From NCBI GenBank assembly GCA_009763385.1, contig CM019831.1, positions 78,460,815 through 78,524,814 on the forward strand: a stretch of DNA of 64,000 nucleotides, in the 5' to 3' direction. Under the pieces are notes generated by a model, which was not told where the DNA came from, ran no database searches, and worked only from the letters and a program-made list of their open reading frames with translations. Of the stretch, positions 36,869-49,893 are shown piece after piece (position 1 is the stretch's first letter; each line of letters opens with the position of its first letter). This stretch comes from Coix lacryma-jobi var. lacryma-jobi (lineage: Eukaryota > Streptophyta > Magnoliopsida > Poales > Poaceae). Made by a program: the position numbers and the translations under genes.

Positions 36869-37785
36869 CAAACACGAGTTTTGGGTCAAACAGAGTTGAT
36901 TGGGTGCGTCCGTTACGAAAAATTCAACCGTGAGTTTTTCGGTGAATTAGTGGTTAAAACGGCCCTCCTGCGCGAGTTTTGCAGCACCGTTCCTCCAAAA
37001 ATAAAAGTGCCAAAAACCCACCAAACATGAGTTTTGGGTCAAACGGAGATGATTGGGTGCGTCCGTTGCGAAAAATTCAATCGTGAGTTTTTCGGTGCAT
37101 CAGTGGTTAAAACGGCCCTCCTACGCGAGTTTTGCAGCACCGTTCTCGAAAAATGAAAGGGCCAAAAACCCACCAAACTTGAGTTTCGGGTGAAACGGAG
37201 ATGATTGGGTGCGTCCGTTGTGAAAGATTGAACTGTTTGTTTTTCGGTGCATCCGTTGGTAAAATGGCCCTCTCGTACGTGTTTTGCGGCACCGTTCCTC
37301 CGGAAATGAAAGTGCCAAAAACCCACCAAACATGAGTTTTGGGTCAAACGGAGATGATTGGGTGCGTCCATTTTGAAAAATTCAACCGTGAGTTTTCCGG
37401 TGCATCAATGGTGAAAACGGCCCTTATGGGCGAGTTTTGCGGCTCCGTTCCTCTGAAAATAAAAGTGCCAAAACCCCACCAAACATGAGTTTTGGGTCAA
37501 ACGGAGATGATTGGGTGCGTCCATTGCGAAAAAATCAACCGTGAATTTTTCGATGCATCAGTGGTTAAAACGGCCCTCCAGCGCGAGTTTTGCGGCACCA
37601 TTCCTCCGAAAATGAAAGTGCCGAAAACCCACCAAACATGAGTTTTGGGTCAAACGGAGATGATTGGGTGCTTCCGTTGCGAAAAATTCAACCGTGAGTT
37701 TTTCGGTGCATCAATGGTTAAAACGGCCCTCCTGCGCGAGTTTTGCAGCACCATTCCTGCAAAAATAATAGTGCCAAAAACCCAC

Positions 37786-38806
37786 CAAACATGAGTTTTG
37801 GGTCAAACGGAGATGATTGGGTAAAACAGCCCTCCCATACTAGTGTTGTGGCACCGTTCCTCCGGAAATGAAAGTGCCAAAAACCCACCAAACATGAGTT
37901 TTGGGTCAAACGGAGATAATTGGGTGCGTCCATTTTGAAAAATTCAACCGTGAGTTTTCCGGTGCATCAGTGGTGAAAATGGCCCTTCTGCGCGAGTGTT
38001 GCGGCACCGTTCCTCCGGAAATGAAAGTGCCAAAAACCCACCAAACACGAGTTTTGGGTCAAACAGAGTTGATTGGGTGCGTCCGTTGCGAAAAATTCAA
38101 CCGTGAGTTTTTCGGTGCATGAGCGGTTAAAACGACCCTCCTGCGCGAGTTTTGCAGCACCGTTCCTCCAAAAAGGAAAGTGCCAAAAACCCACCAAACA
38201 TGAGTTTCGGGTCAAACGGAGCTGATTGGTTGCGTCCATTGTGAAAGATTGAACTATTTTTTTTGGTGCATCCGTGGGTAAAATAGCCCTCTAGTACGTA
38301 TTTTGCGGCACCGTTCCTTCGGAAATGAAAGTGCCAAAAACCCACCAAACATGAGTTTTGGGTCAAACAGAGATGATTGGGTGCGTCCGTTGTGAAAAAT
38401 TCAACCGTGAGTTTTTCGGTGCATCAGAGGGTAAAATGACCCTCCTGCGCGAGTTTTGCGGCACCGTTCCTCCGGAAATGAAAGTGCCAAAAACCCACCA
38501 ACTATGAGTTTTGGGTCAAATGGGGATGATTGGGTGCGTCCGTTGTGAAAAATTCAACCGTGAATTTTTCGGTGCACCAGTGGTGAAAAAATGGCCCTCC
38601 TGCGCGAGTTTTGCGGCACCATTCCTCCGGAAATGAAAGTGCCGAAAACCCACCAAACACGAGTTTTGGGTCAAACAGAGATGATTGGGTGTGTCCGTTG
38701 CGAAAAATTCAACCGTGAGTTTTTCGGTGCATCAGTGGTTAAAACGGCCCTCCTGCTCGAGTTTTGCAGCACCGTTCCTCCAAAAATAATAGTGCCAAAA
38801 ACCCAC
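37786..38806. repeat. 7-monomer higher-order unit, alpha version (1,021 bp)
   Basis: Order: (1) 103-bp truncated monomer; (2) monomer with GAGATAATTGGG; (3) GTTGATTGGG with TGCATGAGCGG; (4) CCAAAAAGGAAAG, GATTGGTTGCG and CCTCTAGTACG; (5) CATCAGAGGGTAAAATG, ending ACCAACTATGAG; (6) TCAAATGGGGATG with GGTGCACCAGTGG, 155 bp; (7) GTGTGTCCG with CTGCTCGAG. Monomer 4 is 2 bp short and monomer 6 is 2 bp long, which explains 1,021 bp. Confidence 0.88.
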
Positions 38807-39831
38807 CAAACATGAGTTTTGGGTCAAACGAAGATGATTGGGTAAAACAGCCCTCCCATACGAGTGTTGTGGCACGGTTCCTCCGGAAATGAAAGTGCCA
38901 AAAACCCACCAAACATGAGTTTTGGGTCAAACGGAGATAATTGGGTGCGTCCATTTTGAAAAATTCAACCGTGAGTTTTCCGGTGCATCAGTGGTGAAAA
39001 TGGCCCTTCTGCGCGAGTGTTGCGGCACCGTTCCTCCGGAAATGAAAGTGCCAAAAACCCACCAAACATGAGTTTTGGGTCAAATGGGGATGATTGGGTG
39101 CGTCCGTTGTGAAAAATTCAACCGTGAATTTTTCGGTGCACCAGTGGTGAAAAAATGGCCCTCCTGCGCGAGTTTTGCGGCACCATTCCTCCGGAAATGA
39201 AAGTGCCGAAAACCCACCAAACATGAGTTTTGGGTCAAACGGAGATGATTGGGTGCTTCCGTTGTGAAAAATTCAACCGTGAGTTTTTCGGTGCATCAAT
39301 GGTTAAAACGGCCCACCTGCGCGAGTTTTGCAGCACCATTCCTCCAAAAATAATAGTGCCAAAAACCCACCAAACATGAGTTTTGGGTCAAACAGAGATG
39401 ATTGGGTGCGTCCGTTGTGAAAAATTCAACCGTGAGTTTTTCGGTGCATCAGAGGGTAAAATGACCCTCCTGCGCGAGTTTTGCGGCACCGTTCCTCCGG
39501 AAATGAAAGTGCCAAAAACCCACCAAACATGAGTTTTGGGTCAAATGGGGATGATTGGGTGCGTCCGTTGTGAAAAATTCAACCGTGAATTTTTCGGTGC
39601 ACCAGTGGTGAAAAAATGGCCCTCCTGCGCGAGTTTTGCGGCACCATTCCTCCGGAAATGAAAGTGCCGAAAACCCACCAAACACGAGTTTTGGGTCAAA
39701 CAGAGATGATTGGGTGTGTCCGTTGCGAAAAATTCAACCGTGAGTTTTTCGGTGCATCAGTGGTTAAAACGGCCCTCCTGCTCGAGTTTTGCAGCACCGT
39801 TCCTCCAAACATAATAGTGCCAAAAACCCAC
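38807..39831. repeat. 7-monomer higher-order unit, beta version (1,025 bp)
   Basis: Monomers 1, 2, 5, 6 and 7 are as in alpha. Positions 3 and 4 hold a TCAAATGGGGATG monomer (155 bp) and a GTGCTTCCGTTGTG monomer with GGCCCACCTG. Two 155-bp monomers explain the 1,025-bp length. Confidence 0.88.
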
Positions 39832-40856
39832 CAAACATGAGTTTTGGGTCAAACGAAGATGATTGGGTAAAACAGCCCTCCCATACGAGTGTTTTGGCAC
39901 CGTTCCTCCGGAAATGAAAGTGCCAAAAACCCACCAAACATGAGTTTTGGGTCAAACGGAGATAATTGGGTGCGTCCATTTTGAAAAATTCAACCGTGAG
40001 TTTTCCGGTGCATCAGTGGTGAAAATGGCCCTTCTGCGCGAGTGTTGCGGCACCGTTCCTCCGGAAATGAAAGTGCCAAAAACCCACCAAACATGAGTTT
40101 TGGGTCAAATGGGGATGATTGGGTGCGTCCGTTGTGAAAAATTCAACCGTGAATTTTTCGGTGCACCAGTGGTGAAAAAATGGCCCTCCTGCGCGAGTTT
40201 TGCGGCACCATTCCTCCGGAAATGAAAGTGCCGAAAACCCACCAAACATGAGTTTTGGGTCAAACGGAGATGATTGGGTGCTTCCGTTGTGAAAAATTCA
40301 ACCGTGAGTTTTTCGGTGCATCAATGGTTAAAACGGCCCACCTGCGCGAGTTTTGCAGCACCATTCCTCCAAAAATAATAGTGCCAAAAACCCACCAAAC
40401 ATGAGTTTTGGGTCAAACAGAGATGATTGGGTGCGTCCGTTGTGAAAAATTCAACCGTGAGTTTTTCGGTGCATCAGAGGGTAAAATGACCCTCCTGCGC
40501 GAGTTTTGCGGCACCGTTCCTTCGGAAATGAAAGTGCCAAAAACCCACCAAACATGAGTTTTGGGTCAAATGGGGATGATTGGGTGCGTCCGTTGTGAAA
40601 AATTCAACCGTGAATTTTTCGGTGCACCAGTGGTGAAAAAATGGCCCTCCTGCGCGAGTTTTGCGGCACCATTCCTCCGGAAATGAAAGTGCCGAAAACC
40701 CACCAAACACGAGTTTTGGGTCAAACAGAGATGATTGGGTGTGTCCGTTGCGAAAAATTCAACCGTGAGTTTTTCGGTGCATCAGTGGTTAAAACGGCCC
40801 TCCTGCTCGAGTTTTGCAGCACCGTTCCTCCAAACATAATAGTGCCAAAAACCCAC
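39832..40856. repeat. 7-monomer higher-order unit, beta version, nearly identical neighbour
   Basis: Differs from the following beta unit by very few bases (for example TTCCTTCGG at ~40,520 versus TTCCTCCGG). CCAAACATAATAG ends both this unit's own final monomer and that of the unit before it. Confidence 0.88.
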
Positions 40857-42060
40857 CAAACATGAGTTTTGGGTCAAACGAAGATGATTGGGTAAAACAG
40901 CCCTCCCATACGAGTGTTTTGGCACCGTTCCTCCGGAAATGAAAGTGCCAAAAACCCACCAAACATGAGTTTTGGGTCAAACGGAGATAATTGGGTGCGT
41001 CCATTTTGAAAAATTCAACCGTGAGTTTTCCGGTGCATCAGTGGTGAAAATGGCCCTTCTGCGCGAGTGTTGCGGCACCGTTCCTCCGGAAATGAAAGTG
41101 CCAAAAACCCACCAAACATGAGTTTTGGGTCAAATGGGGATGATTGGGTGCGTCCGTTGTGAAAAATTCAACCGTGAATTTTTCGGTGCACCAGTGGTGA
41201 AAAAATGGCCCTCCTGCGCGAGTTTTGCGGCACCATTCCTCCGGAAATGAAAGTGCCGAAAACCCACCAAACATGAGTTTTGGGTCAAACGGAGATGATT
41301 GGGTGCTTCCGTTGTGAAAAATTCAACCGTGAGTTTTTCGGTGCATCAATGGTTAAAACGGCCCACCTGCGCGAGTTTTGCAGCACCATTCCTCCAAAAA
41401 TAATAGTGCCAAAAACCCACCAAACATGAGTTTTGGGTCAAACAGAGATGATTGGGTGCGTCCGTTGTGAAAAATTCAACCGTGAGTTTTTCGGTGCATC
41501 AGAGGGTAAAATGACCCTCCTGCGCGAGTTTTGCGGCACCGTTCCTCCGGAAATGAAAGTGCCAAAAACCCACCAAACATGAGTTTTGGGTCAAATGGGG
41601 ATGATTGGGTGCGTCCGTTGTGAAAAATTCAACCGTGAATTTTTCGGTGCACCAGTGGTGAAAAAATGGCCCTCCTGCGCGAGTTTTGCGGCACCATTCC
41701 TCCGGAAATGAAAGTGCCGAAAACCCACCAAACACGAGTTTTGGGTCAAACAGAGATGATTGGGTGCGTCCGTTGCGAAAAATTCAACCGTGAGTTTTTC
41801 GGTGCATCAGTGGTTAAAACGGCCCTCCTGCTCGAGTTTTGCAGCACCGTTCCTCCAAAAATGAAAGTCCCAAAAATCCACCAAATAGGAGTTTTGGGTC
41901 AAACGGAGATGATTGAGTGCGTCCATTGTGAAAAATTCAATCATGAGTTTTTCGGTGCATCAGTGGGTAAAACGGCCCTCCCATACGAGTGTTGCGGCAC
42001 CGTTCCTCCGGAAATGAAAGTGTCAAAAACCCACCAAACATGAGTTTTGGGTCAAACAGA
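40857..42060. repeat. Beta-type unit leaving the 7-monomer array
   Basis: Starts as beta. After CTGCTCGAG it continues into monomers with ATCCACCAAATAGGAG and GTGTCAAAAACCC instead of another truncated monomer. The same exit structure recurs at 60881-62084 (offset 20,024). Confidence 0.8.
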
Positions 42061-44799
42061 GATGATTGGGTGCTTCCGTTGTGAAAAATTCAACCGTGAG
42101 TTTTTCGGTGCATCAATGGTTAAAACGGCCCACCTGCGCGAGTTTTGCAGCACCATTCCTCCAAAAATAATAGTGCCAAAAACCCACCAAACATGAGTTT
42201 TGGGTCAAACAGAGATGATTGGGTGCGTCCGTTGTGAAAAATTCAACCGTGAGTTTTTCGGTGCATCAGAGGGTAAAATGACCCTCCTGCGCGAGTTTTG
42301 CGGCACCGTTCCTCCGGAAATGAAAGTGCCAAAAACCCACCAAACATGAGTTTTGGGTCAAACGGAGATGATTGGGTGCGTCCATTTTGAAAAATTCAAC
42401 CGTGAGTTTTCCGGTGCATCAGTGGTGAAAATGGCCCTTCTGCGCGAGTGTTGCGGCACCGTTCCTCCGGAAATGAAAGTGCCAAAAACCCACCAAACAC
42501 GAGTTTTGGGTCAAACAGAGTTGATTGGGTGCGTCCGTTGCGAAAAATTCAACCGTGAGTTTTTCGGTGCATGAGCGGTTAAAATGACCCTCCTGCGCGA
42601 GTTTTGCAGCACCGTTCCTCCAAAAATGAAAGTGCCAAAAACCCACCAAACATGAGTTTCGGGTCAAACGGAGCTAATTGGGTGCGTCCATTGTGAAAGA
42701 TTGAACTATTTTTTTTTGGTGCATCCGTGGGTAAAATAGCCCTCTAGTACGTATTTTGCGGCACCGTTCCTTCGGAAATGAAAGTGCCAAAAACCCACCA
42801 AACATGAGTTTTGGGTCAAACAGAGATGATTGGGTGCGTCCGTTGTGAAAAATTCAACCGTGAGTTTTTCGGTGCATCAAAGGGTAAAATGACCCTCCTG
42901 CGCGAGTTTTGCGGCACCGTTCCTCCGGAAATGAAAGTGCCAAAAACCCACCAAACAAGAGTTTTGGGTCAAATGGCGATGATTGGGTGCGTCCGTTGTG
43001 AAAAATTCAACCGTGAATTTTTCGGTGCACCAGTGGTGAAAAAATGGCCCTCCTGCGTGAGTTTTGCGGCACCATTCCTCCGGAAATGAAAGTGCCGAAA
43101 ACCCACCAAACACGAGTTTTGGGTCAAACAGAGATGATTGGGTGCGTCCGTTTTGAAAAATTCAACCGTGAGTTTTCCGGTGCATCAGTGGTGAAAACGG
43201 CCCTCCTGCGTGAGTTTTGCAGCACCGTTCCTCCTAAAATAAAAGTGCCAAAAACCCACCATACATGAGTTTTGGGTCAAACGGAGATGATTGGGTGCGT
43301 CCGTTGCGAAAAATGCAACCGTGAATTTTTCGATGCATCAGTGGTTAAAACAGCCCTCCTGCGCGAGTTTTGCGGCACCGTTCCTCCGGAAATAAAAGTG
43401 CCAAAAACCCAACAAACATGAGTTTTGAGTCAAATGGAGATGATTGGGTGCTTCCGTTGCGAAAAATTCAACCGTGAGTTTTTCGTTGAATCAGTTGTTA
43501 AAACGGCCCTCCTGCGCGAGTTTTGCTGCACCGTTCCTCCAAAAATAAAAGTGCCAAAAACCCAACAAACATGAGTTTTGGGTCAAACGAAGATGATTGG
43601 GTGCGTCCATTGCGAAAAATTCAATCGTGAGTTTTTCGGTGCATCAGTGGTTAAAACGGCCCTCCTACGCGAGTTTTGCAGCACCGTTCCTCCAAAAATG
43701 AAAGTGCCAAAAACCCACCAAACATGAGTTTCGGGTGAAACGGAGATGATTGGGTGCGTCCGTTGTGAAAGATTGAACTGTTTCTTTTTCGGTGCATCCG
43801 TTGGTAAAATGGCCCTCTCGTACGTGTTTTGCGGCACCGTTCCTCCGGAAATGAAAGTGCCAAAAACCCATCAAACATGAGTTTTGGGTCAAACGGAGAT
43901 GATTGGGTGCGTCCGTTGTGAAAAATTCAACCATGAGTTTTTCGGTGCATCAGTGGGTAAAACGGCCCTCCCATACGAGTGTTGCGGTACCGTTCCTCCG
44001 GAAATGAAAGTGCCAAAAACCCACCAAACATGAGTTTTGGGTCAAACGGAGATGATTGGGTGCGTCCATTTTGAAAAATTCAATCGTGAGTTTTCTGGTG
44101 CATCAGTGGTGAAAACGGCCCTCCTGCGCGAGTTTTGCGGCACCGTTCCTCCGGAAATAAAAGTGCCAAAAATGCAACAAACATGAGTTTTGGGTCAAAT
44201 GGAGATGATTGGGTGCTTCCGTTGCGAAAAATTCAACCGTGAGTTTTTCGGTGAATCAGTGGTTAAAACGGCCCTCCTGCGCGAGTTTTGCAGCACCGTT
44301 CCTCCAAAAATAAAAGTGCCAAAAACCCAACAAACATGAGTTTTGGGTCAAACGGAGATGATTGGGTGCGTCCGTTGCGAAAAATTCAACCATGAGTTTT
44401 TCGGTGCATCAGTGGGTAAAACGGCCCTCCCATACGAGTGTTGCGGTACCGTTCCTCCGGAAATGAAAGTGCCGAAAACCCACCAAACACGAGTTTTGGG
44501 TCAAACAGAGATGATTGGGTGCGTCCGTTTTGAAAAATTCAACCGTGAGTTTTCCGGTGCATCAGTGGCGAAAACGGCCCTCCTGCGTGAGTTTGCAGCA
44601 CCGTTCCTCCGAAAATAAAAGTGCCAAAAACCCACCATACATGAGTTTTGGGTCAAACGGAGATGATTGGGTGCGTCCGTTGCGAAAAATTCAACCGTGA
44701 ATTTTTTGATGCATCAGTGGTTAAAACAGCCCTCCTGCGTGAGTTTTGCGGCACCGTTCCTCCGGAAATAAAAGTGCCAAAAACCCAACAAACATGAGT

Positions 44800-45564
44800 T
44801 TTGGGTCAAATGGAGATGATTGGGTGCTTCCGTTGCGAAAAATTCAACCGTGAGTTTTTCGTTGAATCAGTGGTTAAAACGGCCCTCCTGCGCGAGTTTT
44901 GCTGCACCGTTCCTCCAAAAATAAAAGTGCCAAAAACCCAACAAACATGAGTTTTGGGTCAAACGGAGATGATTGGGTGCGTCCGTTGCGAAAAATTCAA
45001 TCGTGAGTTTTTCGGTGCATCAGTGGTTAAAACGGCCCTCCTACGCGAGTTTTGCAGCACCGTTCCTCCAAAAATGAAAGTGCCAAAAACCCACCAAACA
45101 TGAGTTTCGGGTGAAACGGAGATGGTTGGGTGCGTCCGTTGTGAAAGATTGAACTGTTTGTTTTTCGGTGTATCCGTTGGTAAAATGGCCCTCTCGTACG
45201 TGTTTTGCGGCACCGTTCCTCCGGAAATGAAAGTGCCAAAAACCCATCAAACATGAGTTTTGGGTCAAACGGAGATGATTCGGTGCGTCCGTTGTGAAAA
45301 ATTCAACCATGAGTTTTTCGGTGCATCAGTGGTTAAAACGGCCCTCCCATACGAGTGTTGCGGTACCGTTCCTCCGGAAATGAAAGTGCCAAAAACCCAC
45401 CAAACATGAGTTTTGGGTCAAACGGAGATGATTGGGTGCGTCCATTTTGAAAAATTCAACCGTGAGTTTTCCGGTGCATCAGTGGTGAAAACGGCCCTCC
45501 TGCGCGAGTTTTGCGGCACCGTTCCTCCGGAAATAAAAGTGCCAAAAACCCAACAAACATGAAT
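44800..45564. repeat. 5-monomer (765-bp) tandem duplication, copy 1
   Basis: Exactly 5 x 153 bp. GAGATGGTTGGG, TTTTTCGGTGTATCCG and GATGATTCGGTGCG each recur 765 bp later. These changes are shared by both copies but are mostly absent from the ancestral block at 34.6 kb. Confidence 0.85.
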
Positions 45565-46329
45565 TTTGGGTCAAATGGAGATGATTGGGTGCTTCCGTTG
45601 CGAAAAATTCAACCGTGAGTTTTTCGTTGAATCAGTGGTTAAAACGGCCCTCCTGCGCGAGTTTTGCTGCACCGTTCCTCCAAAAATAAAAGTGCCAAAA
45701 ACCCAACAAACATGAGTTTTGGGTCAAACGGAGATGATTGGGTGCGTCCGTTGCGAAAAATTCAATCGTGAGTTTTTCGGTGCATCAGTGGTTAAAACGG
45801 CCCTCCTACGCGAGTTTTGCAGCACCGTTCCTCCAAAAATGAAAGTGCCAAAAACCCACCAAACATGAGTTTCGGGTGAAACGGAGATGGTTGGGTGCGT
45901 CCGTTGTGAAAGATTGAACTGTTTGTTTTTCGGTGTATCCGTTGGTAAAATGGCCCTCTCGTACGTGTTTTGCGGCACCGTTCCTCCGGAAATGAAAGTG
46001 CCAAAAACCCATCAAACATGAGTTTTGGGTCAAACGGAGATGATTCGGTGCGTCCGTTGTGAAAAATTCAACCATGAGTTTTTCGGTGCATCAGTGGTTA
46101 AAACGGCCCTCCCATACGAGTGTTGCGGTACCGTTCCTCCGGAAATGAAAGTGCCAAAAACCCACCAAACATGAGTTTTGGGTCAAACGGAGATGATTGG
46201 GTGCGTCCATTTTGAAAAATTCAACCGTGAGTTTTCCGGTGCATCAGTGGTGAAAACGGCCCTCCTGCGCGAGTTTTGCGGCACCGTTCCTCCGGAAATA
46301 AAAGTGCCAAAAACCCAACAAACATGAAT
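45565..46329. repeat. 5-monomer (765-bp) tandem duplication, copy 2
   Basis: Repeats 44800-45564 with no difference that I noticed inside the unit, so the duplication is recent. CATGAATTTTGGG marks both ends (45,562 and 46,327). Confidence 0.85.
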
Positions 46330-47847
46330 TTTGGGTCAAATGGAGATGATTGGGTGCTTCCGTTGCGAAAAATTCAACCGTGAGTTTTTCGGTGAATCAG
46401 TGGTTAAAACGGCCCTCCTGCGCGAGTTTTGCAGCACCGTTCCTCCAAAAATAAAAGTGCCAAAAACCCAACAAACATGAGTTTTGGGTCAAACGGAGAT
46501 GATTGGGTGCGTCCGTTGCGAAAAATTCAACCATGAGTTTTTCGGTGCATCAGTGGGTAAAACGGCCCTCCCATACGAGTGTTGCGGTACCGTTCCTCCG
46601 GAAATGAAAGTGCCAAAAACCCACCAAACACGAGTTTTGGGTCAAACAGAGTTGATTGGGTGCGTCCATTACGAAAAATTCAACCGTGAGTTTTTCGGTG
46701 AATCAGTGGTTAAAACGGCCCTCCTGCGCGAGTTTTGCAGCACCGTTCCTCCAAAAATAAAAGTGCCAAAAACCCACCAAACATGAGTTTTGGGTGAAAC
46801 GGAGATGATTGGGTGCGTCCGTTGCGAAAAATTCAATCGTGAGTTTTTCGGTGCATCAGTGGTTAAAACGGCCCTCCTGCGCGAGTTTTGCGGCACCGTT
46901 CCTCCAAAAATGAAAGTGCCAAAAACCCACCAAACATGAGTTTCGGGTGAAACGGAGATGATTGGGTGCTTCCGTTGCGAAAAATTCAACCGTGAGTTTT
47001 TCGTTGAATCAGTGGTTAAAACGGCCCTCCTGCGCGAGTTTTGCAGCACCGTTCCTCCAAAAATAAAAGTGCCAAAAACCCATCAAACATGAGTTTTGGG
47101 TCAAACGGAGATGATTGGGTGCGTCCGTTGCGAAAAATTCAATCGTGAGTTTTTCGGTGCATCAGTGGTTAAAACGGCCCTCCTACGCGAGTTTTGCAGC
47201 ACCGTTCTCGAAAAATGAAAGGGCCAAAAACCCACCAAACTTGAGTTTCGGGTGAAACGGAGATGATTGGGTGCGTCCGTTGTGAAAGATTGAACTGTTT
47301 GTTTTTCGGTGCATCCGTTGGTAAAATGGCCCTCTCGTACGTGTTTTGCGGCACCGTTCCTCCGGAAATGAAAGTGCCAAAAACCCACCAAACATGAGTT
47401 TTGGGTCAAACGGAGATGATTGGGTGCGTCCATTTTGAAAAATTCAACCGTGAGTTTTCCGATGCATCAATGGTGAAAACGGCCCTTATGGGCGAGTTTT
47501 GCGGCTCCGTTCCTCTGAAAATAAAAGTGCCAAAACCCCACCAAACATGAGTTTTGGGTCAAACGGAGATGATTGGGTGCGTCCATTGCGAAAAAATCAA
47601 CCGTGAATTTTTCGATGCATCAGTGGTTAAAACGGCCCTCCAGCGCGAGTTTTGCGGCACCATTCCTCCGGAAATGATAGTGCCGAAAACCCACCAAACA
47701 TGAGTTTTGGGTCAAACGGAGATGATTGGGTGCTTCCGTTGCGAAAAATTCAACCGTGAGTTTTTCGGTGCATCAATGGTTAAAACGGCCCTCCTGCGCG
47801 AGTTTTGCAGCACCATTCCTGCAAAAATAATAGTGCCAAAAACCCAC

Positions 47848-48868
47848 CAAACATGAGTTTTGGGTCAAACGGAGATGATTGGGTAAAACAGCCCTCCCAT
47901 ACTAGTGTTGTGGCACCGTTCCTCCGGAAATGAAAGTGCCAAAAACCCACCAAACATGAGTTTTGGGTCAAACGGAGATAATTGGGTGCGTCCATTTTGA
48001 AAAATTCAACCGTGAGTTTTCCGGTGCATCAGTGGTGAAAATGGCCCTTCTGCGCGAGTGTTGCGGCACCGTTCCTCCGGAAATGAAAGTGCCAAAAACC
48101 CACCAAACACGAGTTTTGGGTCAAACAGAGTTGATTGGGTGCGTCCGTTGCGAAAAATTCAACCGTGAGTTTTTCGGTGCATGAGCGGTTAAAACGACCC
48201 TCCTGCGCGAGTTTTGCAGCACCGTTCCTCCAAAAAGGAAAGTGCCAAAAACCCACCAAACATGAGTTTCGGGTCAAACGGAGCTGATTGGTTGCGTCCA
48301 TTGTGAAAGATTGAACTATTTTTTTTGGTGCATCCGTGGGTAAAATAGCCCTCTAGTACGTATTTTGCGGCACCGTTCCTTCGGAAATGAAAGTGCCAAA
48401 AACCCACCAAACATGAGTTTTGGGTCAAACAGAGATGATTGGGTGCGTCCGTTGTGAAAAATTCAACCGTGAGTTTTTCGGTGCATCAGAGGGTAAAATG
48501 ACCCTCCTGCGCGAGTTTTGCGGCACCGTTCCTCCGGAAATGAAAGTGCCAAAAACCCACCAACTATGAGTTTTGGGTCAAATGGGGATGATTGGGTGCG
48601 TCCGTTGTGAAAAATTCAACCGTGAATTTTTCGGTGCACCAGTGGTGAAAAAATGGCCCTCCTGCGCGAGTTTTGCGGCACCATTCCTCCGGAAATGAAA
48701 GTGCCGAAAACCCACCAAACACGAGTTTTGGGTCAAACAGAGATGATTGGGTGTGTCCGTTGCGAAAAATTCAACCGTGAGTTTTTCGGTGCATCAGTGG
48801 TTAAAACGGCCCTCCTGCTCGAGTTTTGCAGCACCGTTCCTCCAAAAATAATAGTGCCAAAAACCCAC
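47848..48868. repeat. 7-monomer unit, alpha version (1,021 bp)
   Basis: Same composition as 37786-38806, at an offset of 10,062. Confidence 0.86.
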
Positions 48869-49893
48869 CAAACATGAGTTTTGGGTCAAACGAAGATGAT
48901 TGGGTAAAACAGCCCTCCCATACGAGTGTTGTGGCACGGTTCCTCCGGAAATGAAAGTGCCAAAAACCCACCAAACATGAGTTTTGGGTCAAACGGAGAT
49001 AATTGGGTGCGTCCATTTTGAAAAATTCAACCGTGAGTTTTCCGGTGCATCAGTGGTGAAAATGGCCCTTCTGCGCGAGTGTTGCGGCACCGTTCCTCCG
49101 GAAATGAAAGTGCCAAAAACCCACCAAACATGAGTTTTGGGTCAAATGGGGATGATTGGGTGCGTCCGTTGTGAAAAATTCAACCGTGAATTTTTCGGTG
49201 CACCAGTGGTGAAAAAATGGCCCTCCTGCGCGAGTTTTGCGGCACCATTCCTCCGGAAATGAAAGTGCCGAAAACCCACCAAACATGAGTTTTGGGTCAA
49301 ACGGAGATGATTGGGTGCTTCCGTTGTGAAAAATTCAACCGTGAGTTTTTCGGTGCATCAATGGTTAAAACGGCCCACCTGCGCGAGTTTTGCAGCACCA
49401 TTCCTCCAAAAATAATAGTGCCAAAAACCCACCAAACATGAGTTTTGGGTCAAACAGAGATGATTGGGTGCGTCCGTTGTGAAAAATTCAACCGTGAGTT
49501 TTTCGGTGCATCAGAGGGTAAAATGACCCTCCTGCGCGAGTTTTGCGGCACCGTTCCTCCGGAAATGAAAGTGCCAAAAACCCACCAAACATGAGTTTTG
49601 GGTCAAATGGGGATGATTGGGTGCGTCCGTTGTGAAAAATTCAACCGTGAATTTTTCGGTGCACCAGTGGTGAAAAAATGGCCCTCCTGCGCGAGTTTTG
49701 CGGCACCATTCCTCCGGAAATGAAAGTGCCGAAAACCCACCAAACACGAGTTTTGGGTCAAACAGAGATGATTGGGTGTGTCCGTTGCGAAAAATTCAAC
49801 CGTGAGTTTTTCGGTGCATCAGTGGTTAAAACGGCCCTCCTGCTCGAGTTTTGCAGCACCGTTCCTCCAAAAATAATAGTGCCAAAAACCCAC
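48869..49893. repeat. 7-monomer unit, beta version (1,025 bp)
   Basis: Same composition as 38807-39831, including the shared GTGGCACGGTTCC change in the truncated monomer. Confidence 0.86.

Larger units (their letters stand above)
31975..39830. repeat. ~7.9-kb satellite block, first copy
   Basis: Collinear with ~42,344-49,892. Offsets are 10,369 (31,984-33,974), 10,368 (34,659), 11,133 (35,351-35,536, after a 765-bp gain in the second copy) and 10,062 (37,039-39,764, after a 1,071-bp loss). It contains the 1,377-bp units and the first 7-monomer units. Confidence 0.8.
42344..49892. repeat. ~7.5-kb satellite block, second copy
   Basis: Second copy of 31,975-39,830. The net change is +765 bp (5 monomers) and -1,071 bp (7 monomers), both whole-monomer steps as expected of unequal exchange in register. 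Shared private variants include GAGCTAATTGGG, CACCATACATGAG and AAAATGCAACAAACATG. Confidence 0.8.

Noticed and set aside
39832..40856. Near-identical beta units as proof of assembly error
   Set aside because: The copies carry a few private bases, and the surrounding block offsets are internally consistent, so I treat them as real. Long reads would settle this.
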